A model generated the notes under the pieces. It had not been told where the DNA came from. It made no database searches and saw only the letters and a list, made by a program, of their open reading frames with translations. Positions 34,419 through 43,078 of a DNA stretch of 44,081 bases are shown here, one piece after another. The position numbers and the translations under genes were made by a program. How positions within the stretch are numbered: position 1 is the stretch's first letter; every line of letters starts with the position of its first letter. Source of the DNA: Nitrososphaerota archaeon (GTDB lineage Archaea; Thermoproteota; Bathyarchaeia; Bathyarchaeales; Bathycorpusculaceae); assembly GCA_031274765.1 (NCBI GenBank), contig JAISPR010000048.1, forward strand, positions 1 to 44,081. Direction: 5' to 3'.

Positions 34419-35132
34419 TTATAAAAAAGGCATCAGTGACATATTCTCAAACTCAGGTTCAGCAGTACCCAGCATATAGGTCGAATGTTTTTCCAAGTTT
34501 AATTCTGCTGTATAGGGTGATTTATAGTAAGATAATACCGTGTCCGCAGTACGCAATGTCAGTTCTCTGAGAACCGTGTTTCTCACAGTGTCTTCAGAAT
34601 TGTGATATGTTGCAATGATTATGATTTGGTTTTTCTTAGCAAAATTTGCAAGATAACTCACGATTTGCCCATAAATTCTCTGTACTTCTTCTCTTGGAAT
34701 TGTACGGTCTAAGAATAAACCTGCTATATCCGAGATGACTACAAGTTTTATGGTGCAACTTTTCACTTTTTCTTCTAGTTTATCCATTATAAGCGAAGTT
34801 AACTGATAAGCGGTAAACGCTGCAAAGTTAAAGATACGTTTACGTGCAGTGAGAGGATTTAGGTGGTTAATTTTGGCTAAACGCCTAATATTATCTTGTG
34901 TAAATGTGTTCGCACAGTCGATGTATATGACATTACTTTCCAATCCACCTAATTGGGGTGGAAGTTGAGCTCTGATACAGAGCAAAGTTGTTATGGCGCT
35001 AGCGCCGGCTGAACCGTGGATAACTGCGAATTCACCTATGGTGAACCCTGGAAAAAGATTATCAATTTCAGGTGTATTGAAAGCCAGTTTCTGCTGGGTT
35101 GCTTGGGGTTTAACCATTACGTGCTGCATCAT
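34419..35132 (-). CDS. RecA/RadA-like ATPase paralogue with a degenerate P-loop
   Basis: A 237-residue RecA-fold domain resembling RadB/RadA paralogues. KLAFNTPEIDNLFPGFTIGE matches the region before Walker A. Walker A itself reads IHGSAGASAITTLL (residues 38-51), where the expected GK(T/S) is replaced by A-I, so the lysine is missing. VIYIDCANTFTQDNIRRLAK and the Walker B-like IKLVVISDIAGLF are retained, then TVLRELTLRTADTVLSYYKS. It is probably a non-hydrolysing recombination mediator or regulator. GGAGG lies 6-8 nt before the ATG at 35132. It lacks the RadA N-terminal HhH domain. Confidence 0.7.
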   Translation of the reverse strand: MMQHVMVKPQATQQKLAFNTPEIDNLFPGFTIGEFAVIHGSAGASAITTLLCIRAQLPPQLGGLESNVIYIDCANTFTQDNIRRLAKINHLNPLTARKRIFNFAAFTAYQLTSLIMDKLEEKVKSCTIKLVVISDIAGLFLDRTIPREEVQRIYGQIVSYLANFAKKNQIIIIATYHNSEDTVRNTVLRELTLRTADTVLSYYKSPYTAELNLEKHSTYMLGTAEPEFENMSLMPFL

Positions 35133-35240
35133 TTTTTAGCCTCCGTTTATTTACAGAGACACAATTGACCGCTGACCCTTTTTAAAGCATCCACGAACCG
35201 ACCCTACCGGTGAGGGGAGGGGTAATTGAAAGTGAAAATA

Positions 35241-35567
35241 TCACGCTTGATTAGCTTGTTTTTCTCGAAGTTCTTTTTGAAGTCTAAGCATAGCTGTTGC
35301 CAAGGCTGACAGAAAAATGACTGCAACCGAAAATATAGCAATACCTATTTTGTATGTGAGTTCTATGTCCACATAAAAAATCACCAGCATAGTCACCATC
35401 ATCAGGACTAAAGTAAGAACTTCTTGGATTCCACTAAAACTTTTAAAGTTTCCAAAACTCACACAATCACCTTCACATAGTTGCAGTGTATCAGTGCCGC
35501 ATATTAATTTTCTGTTTATACCCTCATTGTTGTTCTCGATGAATCTGTCTGATTTATCCCTTACCAT
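35241..35567 (-). CDS. small two-helix membrane protein
   Basis: 108 residues. A polar N-terminus with two cysteines (LICGTDTLQLCEGDC), two membrane helices (VLTLVLMMVTMLVIFYVDIE and IGIAIFSVAVIFLSALATAM) and a short charged tail (RLQKELREKQANQA). I do not recognise the family. It is separated from the RadA-like gene by about 108 bp and lies divergent to smc. Confidence 0.55.
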   Translation of the reverse strand: MVRDKSDRFIENNNEGINRKLICGTDTLQLCEGDCVSFGNFKSFSGIQEVLTLVLMMVTMLVIFYVDIELTYKIGIAIFSVAVIFLSALATAMLRLQKELREKQANQA

Positions 35568-35674
35568 ATTATTTAGTCGTAAAGCAGACGATTTAACATC
35601 AAAATTCTAAATACTTGCATGGGTGGGCTAAAAAAATTCACCGCAAGCATCTAAACACCTAAGTGATAACATAA

Positions 35675-35684
35675 GCTTTTATAC
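35675..35684 (+). promoter_or_regulatory. TATA box of the smc-scpAB operon
   Basis: GCTTTTATAC lies about 54-63 nt before the smc ATG. The leader ends with GGGAAAGGGACCAA, a possible ribosome-binding site. Confidence 0.5.
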
Positions 35685-35737
35685 GTATGGTGACGAATGT
35701 TAAAAAGTGCAAGCTTCAGTGAAGGGAAAGGGACCAA

Positions 35738-38700
35738 ATGCCATACATCAAAAAAATCGAGTTAAAAGGCTTTAAGTCTTTTGGGCCCCAGACCATCAAG
35801 GTTAACCTTGATAAAGGCTTTACAGCTATAACGGGGCCAAATGGAAGCGGCAAAACCAATATCATGGACGCACTTCTCTTTTCACTGGGCGAACTCAGCA
35901 CCAAACGTCTCCGCGCAGAAAACAGCGCCAAACTGATTTTCCACGGCTCCGAAAAAGGCGGATTAGAAAAAGCTAAAATGGCCAAAGTTGTAGTCCAATT
36001 TGACAACACCGACGGATTAATGCCTGTAGAAACAAACACTGTTACTATCTCAAGAGAAGTTTACCGCAACGGCCAAAGCGTATACCGTCTAAACGGCCGC
36101 CGCATGAGTCGCACACACATAACTGAAACTCTCTCAATGGCCGCCATATCTAGCATGAGCCAAAACATCATCCCCCAAGGCACCATCACCCGCTTAACCG
36201 ATCTCACATCACTTGAGCGGCGCAAAATTATTGAAGATCTCATTGGTATTGCCCAATACGATTCAGAAAAAACTGAAGCTGAAGAAAAACTACGTGCCGC
36301 TGATATCTCCATTCGGACAGCCATGGGCAGAATTGACGAGGTACAAAAACGCCTAGACGACCTTGAACGTGAACGTAACCAATTATTACGTTATATCTTT
36401 ATCCAAGCTGAAACCCGCAAATTCCAAGCCATAAAAATATCTAGCGCTATAATCCAGCAAAACCAAAAAGTCATCGAAAACACAACCCAAGCACAAAAAG
36501 TGCAAGAACGTGTCGATAAACTTAGAGAACAACGAGACCTGCGGCGAAGTCGACGTCATGAAATCGAAGGTGAATGGCGTAAACTAAGCGGAGAAGGTCT
36601 AGAGCAGGGAGGTAGTGAAGTGTTACGGGTGCAGATTAAAATCGGTGAAGTAAAATCCAAACTCACCGAACTTAGTTCCAAAATTAATTCCGGACAAGCT
36701 AGTCTGGATAGTTTTAAGCGGATAAGAGAAAACAATGCCACTCAGCATGAAACGCTTCAAAAAGAAATTCATGAAAACCGTCTAAAAATACGCCAGTTCC
36801 GTAGTGAACTTGAAAAACTCAAAATCCAACTTGACGAAAAACAGATGCAGCATGAAACGCTGGCCAAAGAAACCGCTCAACTATGGGAAGGGTTAGACGG
36901 AAACAATCAAAAAATCCATAAACTAAACGGTGAAACCGAGGGTTACGTAAAGCGATTGGCGTTTTTGCGTTCTGAATACAAACAAGACAAAGCGGCTTTA
37001 CGCCTTTGTACAGGTAGACTCAAAAGCCTAACAGTTCGAAAAGAAAAATTCATCCAAAGTCAAGCTGAAATCGAAAAATCGTTGGCTGAACTTGAACAGG
37101 TTCAAAGAGACCAAAAAGCACAACTTAAAAATCTTGAAAATACCTTTGAACGTAAAACCCTTCAAAGAGACACAGTATCAAGAGAGATTCTTGAAGCCGA
37201 AAAAATTGCCAGCTCAGCCAAAGATGCCGTCATCGAATTTGCTACTCAACGTAATCTCGCTGCAACTATTGCTGCCGAAGAGAAAGCCTTACGCGGCATC
37301 GAGGAAATGGGTAAAGTTGGGGCCATCAACGGTATCCATGGTAGGCTCCGTGAACTTGTCAAAATCGATAAAACCTATAAAAAAGCAATCGACGCCGCAG
37401 CCACAGGCTGGATGGATGCCCTTGTTGTCAAAGATATCGACACTGCGTTTACCTGTACTGAAACACTTAGACGCATGAAACTGGGAAGAATTAAAATCAT
37501 CCCCCTACAGGGTGCAATAACCCCTAAAAATAAATCAATACCCAAACGCGACGGCATTATGGGTCCATTGAGTGGTTTTATGAAATATGGGGGTAACTTT
37601 GATTTTGCTGTGAACTATGTATTTGGTGATACCGTGGTTGCCACCAATGATAAAGCGGCATTTGCACTCTCTAACGAAGGTTTTCGTGTCGTCACCATAA
37701 ACGGAGATCTTTATGAACCTGGTGCGTTTGAAGGCGGATATTATCGTGCCCCAATAGATTTCTCTACTATAATCCCAAGCGAAAACGCGCTAAAAAGTCT
37801 TGACGAGGCGGTCCGGGCGCTTCAAACCCATCTCACCCAACGAGGCACTGACATTGTAGATATCGAAGAAGAACTTGAACGCGCTAAAACCGATATGGTC
37901 CGATTATCCGAAGGCATTGCAACTCTAGAGCGCGAAATCATTCGTATTCGTCGGGGCGTCAAACGTACCCAATTTAACATCCGTCACATCGATAAATACA
38001 GTAGTAAACTTGAACGTGAAGGGGCCTCCTTTAAGGGCCGTATGACCGTTTATCGTAATGAACGAAGCAATATCCAAACCGGTCTCAAACGTATACACAC
38101 CGAAATCACCTCTTTGCGGCTAAAAACCGATGTGGAACACATCAAGGCGCTAGAAGTGCAGCGTGAAAAATTCGGTGAAGAAGCAAATACCTTGCGCCAA
38201 CGTATAGGTTCTTTGCAAACTGAAATCAACACAAATCAATCTCAATTTGATCATGTTTTGCGTATAAGTTACAAGAACACCAAAATTCAATTAACTAAAA
38301 TGGAACAGCAACAGGTAAAACTGCAAAAAGAAGTCACCGATGCCATTGCTGAACGTGACACAGCCAAAAAAGAGGCTGATGAACTAGAACAAAACCGGGT
38401 GAACCTCTCAAATGCCCTGCTCTCTGCACGTGAAGAAGCCAAAAAGTTTACTTCTCAAATTGATTCAATAGATGCTGAACTTCGCCTGGTTGATGTAGAG
38501 TATGATCAGGCAGATCGGTTGCGAAATCAACTTCAACTCAGTATGGAAACCACCCAGATGCATCTCCATCAGTTTCAAACCCAGCTCAAACAGTACGGTT
38601 ATGAGCAGTTACTGGAGGTTAATGAGCGACAGCTCCAAGATGCAGAAACGACCCTTCGTATGATGCAATTCGAGATGGATCGTATCGGAGCTGTCAACCA

Positions 38701-39292
38701 GCTTGCTGCCCAGCACTACGCCGATCAAATCAGTCGTTACCGTGAGTTGTCGGTCCGTTTAAATGAGCTTGAGCGGGAAAAACAAGCTATCGTCGCATTC
38801 ATGGATGAAATTGAAGCAAAAAAGCGCAAAGTTTTCATGACAGCGTTTGATAAAATCAATGATAGTTTAACTGTTTACTTTAGCAAAATGACTGGTGGCG
38901 GTGAAGCTGTACTGAAACTGGAAAACCCCGATGAACCCTTCACAGGTGGTATAGAGATGATTGTTCAGTTCCCTAACAAGCCCTCTATTGTTGTCAGTGG
39001 CGCAAGCGGCGGTGAACGGTCTATCTCTGCAGTCGCTTTCATATTCTCACTCAAAGAGTTTTCTCCCGCTTCATTTTATATCCTTGACGAAGTAGATGCG
39101 CACCTAGATGCTTTTCACACCACTAAACTTGCTGAAACGTTGCTAGCCGAAGCGGGTCAAACACAGTTTATAGTTATCAGTTTGCGTCCTGAAATGGTTA
39201 ACAAAGCCCAGAAAGTCTATGGTGTCTATGAACGTAACGGTATTTCAAATGTGGTAACTGCCAAATTTCCCGCGGAGGTGTCTGCAAAGTAA
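35738..39292 (+). CDS. smc: chromosome segregation ATPase SMC
   Basis: 1184 residues, full-length SMC that compacts and segregates chromosomes as a dimer with ScpA/ScpB. Walker A GPNGSGKT (33-40); Q-loop and RTHITETLSM region near 125; first coiled coil about 170-515 with RDLRRSRRHEIEGEWRKLSG; hinge about 525-670 (AINGIHGRLRELVKIDKTYK, GFRVVTINGDLYEPGAFEGG); second coiled coil to about 1020; ABC signature SGASGGERS near 1087, Walker B YILDEVDAHLD near 1113, and the His-switch-like region FIVISLRPEM. Its stop overlaps the scpA start (TAATG). Confidence 0.97.
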   Translation: MPYIKKIELKGFKSFGPQTIKVNLDKGFTAITGPNGSGKTNIMDALLFSLGELSTKRLRAENSAKLIFHGSEKGGLEKAKMAKVVVQFDNTDGLMPVETNTVTISREVYRNGQSVYRLNGRRMSRTHITETLSMAAISSMSQNIIPQGTITRLTDLTSLERRKIIEDLIGIAQYDSEKTEAEEKLRAADISIRTAMGRIDEVQKRLDDLERERNQLLRYIFIQAETRKFQAIKISSAIIQQNQKVIENTTQAQKVQERVDKLREQRDLRRSRRHEIEGEWRKLSGEGLEQGGSEVLRVQIKIGEVKSKLTELSSKINSGQASLDSFKRIRENNATQHETLQKEIHENRLKIRQFRSELEKLKIQLDEKQMQHETLAKETAQLWEGLDGNNQKIHKLNGETEGYVKRLAFLRSEYKQDKAALRLCTGRLKSLTVRKEKFIQSQAEIEKSLAELEQVQRDQKAQLKNLENTFERKTLQRDTVSREILEAEKIASSAKDAVIEFATQRNLAATIAAEEKALRGIEEMGKVGAINGIHGRLRELVKIDKTYKKAIDAAATGWMDALVVKDIDTAFTCTETLRRMKLGRIKIIPLQGAITPKNKSIPKRDGIMGPLSGFMKYGGNFDFAVNYVFGDTVVATNDKAAFALSNEGFRVVTINGDLYEPGAFEGGYYRAPIDFSTIIPSENALKSLDEAVRALQTHLTQRGTDIVDIEEELERAKTDMVRLSEGIATLEREIIRIRRGVKRTQFNIRHIDKYSSKLEREGASFKGRMTVYRNERSNIQTGLKRIHTEITSLRLKTDVEHIKALEVQREKFGEEANTLRQRIGSLQTEINTNQSQFDHVLRISYKNTKIQLTKMEQQQVKLQKEVTDAIAERDTAKKEADELEQNRVNLSNALLSAREEAKKFTSQIDSIDAELRLVDVEYDQADRLRNQLQLSMETTQMHLHQFQTQLKQYGYEQLLEVNERQLQDAETTLRMMQFEMDRIGAVNQLAAQHYADQISRYRELSVRLNELEREKQAIVAFMDEIEAKKRKVFMTAFDKINDSLTVYFSKMTGGGEAVLKLENPDEPFTGGIEMIVQFPNKPSIVVSGASGGERSISAVAFIFSLKEFSPASFYILDEVDAHLDAFHTTKLAETLLAEAGQTQFIVISLRPEMVNKAQKVYGVYERNGISNVVTAKFPAEVSAK

Positions 39293-40014
39293 TGGCCTCA
39301 GTTGCGAATTTGGTGACCCGACGGCCCTTTTATTTGCGGCCGCCTTGGAATATTTTGTTTGAACTCAGTAAACTAGAAAAGCTTACCCCTTGGAATGTTA
39401 ACATTGCTTATTTATTACGTACTTTTCTTGTGGAAATGGAGAAAACTGGACCTGAAAAAGTAGATTTTCGTGCGTCGGGGGTTGCATTGGATTCTTCGGC
39501 GTTGATTTATCTCATGAAATCCAAGTTGCTATTGACATTACAAGAACCTCCATCTCAACCGTCCCGAGTGCCAACTGATTTTGTTCCGCCGCCCTTGTTT
39601 TTGCCCCTTCGGCATGAACTCACATCTACAACTATTCAGCATTTACTTGAGGTTTTAGATGATGTTTTAAAGGGTGAAAAACTTTTGTCTCTGCGTCCTG
39701 TGATTGAGCCGCATCCTGTTTTGCCTGCTGTTACTGATTTGTTGCCAAAATTTGACAAGTTTATTGCTGAACTCGAGATGCAAGTGGATAAGCTTTATGC
39801 TTTGTTGATGGAGCGTACGGGTGGGCAGGGTATTATTGATTTCAGTACGCTCTCAAAGGGTGCAACTCGTATTGAAGCCCTTAGAATGTTTATTTATTTG
39901 TTGTTTCTTGCACAAGACGGTTTAGTCAGTCTGTGGCAAAATGAAGAAACTGAAGAGCTCTATATTGCTGTGGGGAAACTAAGCGTTGGAAAATCTGAAC
40001 AATCGTTCCGTTGA
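39292..40014 (+). CDS. scpA: segregation and condensation protein ScpA
   Basis: Kleisin bridging the SMC heads, 240 residues. N-terminal WNILFELSKLEKLTPWNVNI is the kleisin helix region contacting the SMC neck; the C-terminal winged helix contains FSTLSKGATRIEALRMFIYL with LFLAQDGLVSLWQ, which binds the SMC cap. The middle is proline-rich (EPPSQPSRVPTDFVPPPLF). Overlaps scpB by 29 nt. Confidence 0.92.
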   Translation: MASVANLVTRRPFYLRPPWNILFELSKLEKLTPWNVNIAYLLRTFLVEMEKTGPEKVDFRASGVALDSSALIYLMKSKLLLTLQEPPSQPSRVPTDFVPPPLFLPLRHELTSTTIQHLLEVLDDVLKGEKLLSLRPVIEPHPVLPAVTDLLPKFDKFIAELEMQVDKLYALLMERTGGQGIIDFSTLSKGATRIEALRMFIYLLFLAQDGLVSLWQNEETEELYIAVGKLSVGKSEQSFR

Positions 40015-40777
40015 AGAAAACCCTGCTGATCCGATTGTTTCGGATGTTCAAGCGGCGGCTGCCTCTGAGATTACTAAAACTGTTGAGGTTGTACCGAGTG
40101 GGTCATCTGAAAATGTCGAGTCTGCTTTGGATACCGAACAACGTCGTGCCCAAGCTCTAAATCTGCTCGAAGCAGCGCTCTATGTTGCTGGACGTCCACT
40201 GGATATAAACGAGATGTGTCAGGCCGTGGGTAGTCGTAGCAAAAAACGGGTTGTTAGCTATGCGCAGACCCTTATAGAGCAATATAAAGCTCGGAATAGT
40301 CCCTTGGAAATATTGGCGCTCAAAGATGAACGATATGTGTTGCAGGTTAAAGCCGAGTTTACACCGTTGATTAAGCGGTTGGTTAATCGTCCTTTGTTGT
40401 CGTCGGGGCCTCTTAAAACACTTTCTTACATTGCTTATCGTCAGCCCATAACTCAAAAAAGAGTGATTCAAGTTCGCGGGCAACACGCTTATGGTCACAT
40501 CAAATTGTTAAAAGATATGGGTTTGATTATGACTGAGCGGAGTGGGCGTTCTTTGGCTCTTAGAACCACTGATTATTTTGCTGATTACTTTGGGTTAACG
40601 CAGGACATATTGACGTTGAAACGAGATTTGCGCAAGATATTTGGTACTGCTATCAAAGAAGATGCAGTTGAACGGGCCCAGCGTGAAGTTGAGGAAGAAA
40701 AGCAGGCAATGCAGGAGATAGAGGTGTCCCAAGAAGATGGTGACAAACCGTCTGATCAGAGTAGTGGTGACTATTAG
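39986..40777 (+). CDS. scpB: segregation and condensation protein ScpB
   Basis: Kite-type partner of ScpA, 263 residues. The N-terminal 50 residues are low complexity. Two winged-helix domains follow: ALNLLEAALYVAGRPLDINE with MCQAVG; LKTLSYIAYRQPITQKRVIQ, VRGQHAYGHIKLLKDMGLIM and TERSGRSLALRTTDYFADYF. The C-terminus is charged (QREVEEEKQAMQEIEVSQED). TTG start inside scpA; smc-scpA-scpB are thus co-translated. Confidence 0.9.
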   Translation: MENLNNRSVEENPADPIVSDVQAAAASEITKTVEVVPSGSSENVESALDTEQRRAQALNLLEAALYVAGRPLDINEMCQAVGSRSKKRVVSYAQTLIEQYKARNSPLEILALKDERYVLQVKAEFTPLIKRLVNRPLLSSGPLKTLSYIAYRQPITQKRVIQVRGQHAYGHIKLLKDMGLIMTERSGRSLALRTTDYFADYFGLTQDILTLKRDLRKIFGTAIKEDAVERAQREVEEEKQAMQEIEVSQEDGDKPSDQSSGDY

Positions 40778-41150
40778 TTCTGACTGCAAGTAATTGTTGA
40801 TGGCTAAGTTGTAGGTTGTTATTACTTAGAACCTGTGTTCAGTAACGCCTCAGCAATGTATCCTGATTTCTCGGCATTTTTGTACTATATGTGTATGTGT
40901 ATTGATTTTAACTTGATTTTGCGAATAATATTTCAATTAAAGTATTGGTGATGGTTGTTACTATTTTTTACAACACACATTTTTGTTGTGGTGTAATTAT
41001 ACTATACATTGCGCATAAAAATTATGATACAGTCATCATATAAAAAACAAGAGTTAATACACAAAAAACGAATATGGTGTGATATAATAAATAACACGTA
41101 CTAAAAAACGACAAATAATTTTTCAGCCGCGTATATCACAACTTTGACGA
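40778..41150. other. non-coding region after scpB
   Basis: AT-rich, no gene seen. A stem-loop is possible from ACAACAC at 40971 and GTTGTGGTGT at 40984, but it is short. Confidence 0.35.
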
Positions 41151-41174
41151 GAATTCAGGATGTATCCTGAGTTC
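41151..41174. repeat. 24-bp near-perfect palindrome
   Basis: GAATTCAGGAT and ATCCTGAGTTC are separated by GT, matching at 10 of 11 positions. It sits at the border of the amino-rich tract and could be an operator-like or element-end sequence. Confidence 0.5.
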
Positions 41175-41640
41175 CCAGTTTTTAGGCACACGACAAAAAA
41201 CAAAAGACAAAAACAACCCCAAACCAAACCCAAACCAAACAAAAAATTCAAACACTAATGTGTCTAAATTAGACACACAAGCAAACCATTCATCTGCACA
41301 AAAACCATAAACAAACACCAATACGCATACCAAATCACACCATACTACGACCCCAAAACCAAACCTGAACATACCAACACATCCAAAAAACCCACCACAC
41401 AACCCCAGCCCCATAGCCCCCATAGCCAAACACTTCATCACAAAAAGCACAAAAGCAGCCATAGGCAGAAAAAAACAACAAACCACCATCACAAAGTAAC
41501 AAACGAAATCCAAGCTCACATATGCACCATAACCTGCTCAAAACCCCCAAACGACCCACCCGATGGACAATACAAGCCATAGCAGATGAACCATACAACC
41601 CTAAATAATCGACTCCATAACCAACAGTACAGCTTGTGAG
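41175..41640. other. amino-rich (A+C) tract on the plus strand
   Basis: About 460 bp dominated by A and C on the plus strand, G+T-rich on minus. A 17-bp palindrome GTGTCTAAATTAGACAC lies at 41260-41276. Minus-strand open frames of up to 127 codons exist (MSLDFVCYFVMVVCC onwards) but are hydrophobic low-complexity and not convincing as a real gene; they may be a second decayed transposase. Confidence 0.5.
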
Positions 41641-41643
41641 GGC

Positions 41644-42199
41644 ATGAAAAAAACGAAATTAAACCCTAGCTCACCAAAAAAGGGTGCATTCCCAAAGCAA
41701 ATGTTGCTTATGTAGCAAAAATGGAAGATGTCTTGGATGTGTATCAGCGGCCATGATCCTCTTAGACCCGTAGTTGATTGATGAAACCAATAAATAACTT
41801 GTTGAGCAGATTAGGTTCTTTGTGTACTCGGACAATCTCGATGGGTTGATTGTGAGCTGAGCGGGTGGGTGTTGATGTTTTTATGTTTTTGAACTTTGTA
41901 GGTTGGTGTGAAACTATAGTTATTCAAACTTGAGTGGTTATTGATTTTGTTTATGTGTTCAAGTTTATTTTGGATGTGATGTATTTTTTGGTTGATGGGT
42001 TTGTTTTGGTTGTGGGTAATTTGAATGCGTGTGTGGTTGGGGTGTTGTATGGGGTGTTTTGTGTGGAGGAGGCGTGTGGGCTTGTGAGTTGGTTTGAGTG
42101 GCATTATGCTTTTGTGTATGGGGGTTGGTTGGGTGTGGTTGAGATTGGGTTGGGGTTGTGTGTGGTTTGGTGCTTGGGTGTTTGTTTGGGGGTTTGGGG
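41644..42199 (+). pseudogene. IS630-type transposase remnant, keto-hypermutated 3' part
   Basis: The 5' part is readable with frameshifts: KKTKLNPSSPKKG, then IPKANVAYVAKMEDVLDVYQ with RP, then DPLRPVV and IDETNK, as in IS630-type enzymes (MEDVLdvYxrPyDPxrPVVcxDE); the first catalytic Asp (41777-41785) is retained. From about 41930 the plus strand turns G+T-rich, yet the frame still follows the family: VLVVGNLNACVVGVLYGVF for VLVxDNLNTHtpasLYEaF, EEACGLVSWFEWHYAFVYGG for EEArrLvxRlEfHYTPKHGS, WLGVVEIGLGL for WLNMAEIExSxL. The second Asp has become Gly. Most replacements are A-to-G or C-to-T. Ends at the family A repeat at 42200. Confidence 0.75.
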
Positions 42200-42303
42200 A
42201 GACTGTCTAAAAACTAGATTTTTTGTGTTTTTGGTGTGAACGAACGTAGAAAATCAGTTCTTTTCTTGTTTTTCTGGGATTTGTGTTAGTTTTCGGACAG
42301 TCT
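42200..42303 (+). repeat. repeat family A, copy 4
   Basis: 104 bp from AGACTGTCTAAAAACTAG to TAGTTTTCGGACAGTCT. The second half, CTTGTTTTTCTGGGATTTG, is identical to that of the 15603 copy. It interrupts or borders the IS630 remnant. Confidence 0.85.
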
Positions 42304-42357
42304 GTGGGATGTTTTTGGAGTTGTTGGGGTATAGTTTAGTGTCTCTTGTGGTGTAGC

Positions 42358-42545
42358 GGTTGTTTGTTTATTTGTTTGGGTGTGGTGGGTGTGTTAGTTG
42401 GGGTTTTGTTTGTTTTTTGTTTTTTTGGTTGTTGGGTTTGGGTTTGTTTTTGGTGGGTTTGGTTTGTGTTGTTTGGGTTTGGTTTGTTTTGTTTTTGGGG
42501 TTTGTTTTTTGTGTTTTTTGGTTTGTTGGGGTGTTTTGGGTAGGT
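42358..42545. other. 188-bp tract without C and with only three A
   Basis: The plus strand contains only G and T apart from A at 42370, 42396 and 42542. As stop codons need A, all three plus frames stay open; these frames are compositional artefacts, not genes. Confidence 0.9.
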
Positions 42546-42553
42546 CTTGTTTT

Positions 42554-42570
42554 AAACTGCCGAATGTCAG
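42554..42570 (+). repeat. possible right end of a repeat family D copy
   Basis: AAACTGCCGAATGTCAG matches the right end of the D copies at 11392 and 21422. No left end could be found; the preceding sequence is the G+T tract. Confidence 0.4.
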
Positions 42571-42944
42571 TTATATGTCAATGTGAATTTAAGTTGCTAT
42601 AATGAAAAACATAGGCAAGCTTAAAGAAGGAAAACGGAGCACACCCACCTAAAATAGCGAAAAGCCACATTTTGACACGAATTAAAACTGTTTTTGGGTT
42701 TTAAACAAATTTAGCGGCATTATAAATCGTAAAATAACATGTCACTAATATGATTTTTACAAAAAAACAAGTTAGAATTTGACTTAAAATCAAATAACCC
42801 TGCCGTGTTTTATTGGTAGTTTATTTTTCTGAGACGTTTTTGATTTTTAATATCTTTTGAGTGTTTGGTATTTTCCTTCTGCTTTGTTTATTTGGAAGGG
42901 AATGATTTATGAGCGGGTACGATGTATTTGGAATCTGAAGAGTT
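42571..42944. other. non-coding region upstream of tRNA-Val
   Basis: AT-rich, 374 bp. I see no gene; the tRNA promoter should lie at its 3' end. Confidence 0.35.
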
Positions 42945-43021
42945 GGGCCGTTAGTCTAGCTGGCTAGGACGTCGCCCTCACGCGGCGAAGATCACCGGTT
43001 CAAATCCGGTACGGCCCACCA
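42945..43021 (+). tRNA. tRNA-Val (anticodon CAC)
   Basis: Full cloverleaf: acceptor GGGCCGT/ACGGCCC; D-stem GTCT pairing with GGAC; anticodon stem TCGCC/GGCGA with loop CTCACGC, anticodon CAC (reads GUG); T-arm ACCGG TTCAAAT CCGGT. Discriminator A at 43018 followed by encoded CCA (43019-43021). No intron. An E-family repeat lies 57 bp downstream. Confidence 0.95.
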
Positions 43022-43078
43022 AACAACACTCAGTAGTGAGAACATTCATTGAGAAACAAGTGAAGGTATAGTTCAAAC

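Noticed and set aside
41136-41598. Minus-strand open frames of 127 and 87 codons
   Set aside because: G+T-rich low-complexity sequence on that strand; overlapping frames both open; no recognisable domain. Possibly a decayed transposase, but I could not align it to any family.
42346-42602. Overlapping plus-strand open frames of 62-80 codons
   Set aside because: All three frames are open only because A is almost absent; products are repetitive V/F/L/G/C/W strings without a ribosome-binding site or conserved pattern.
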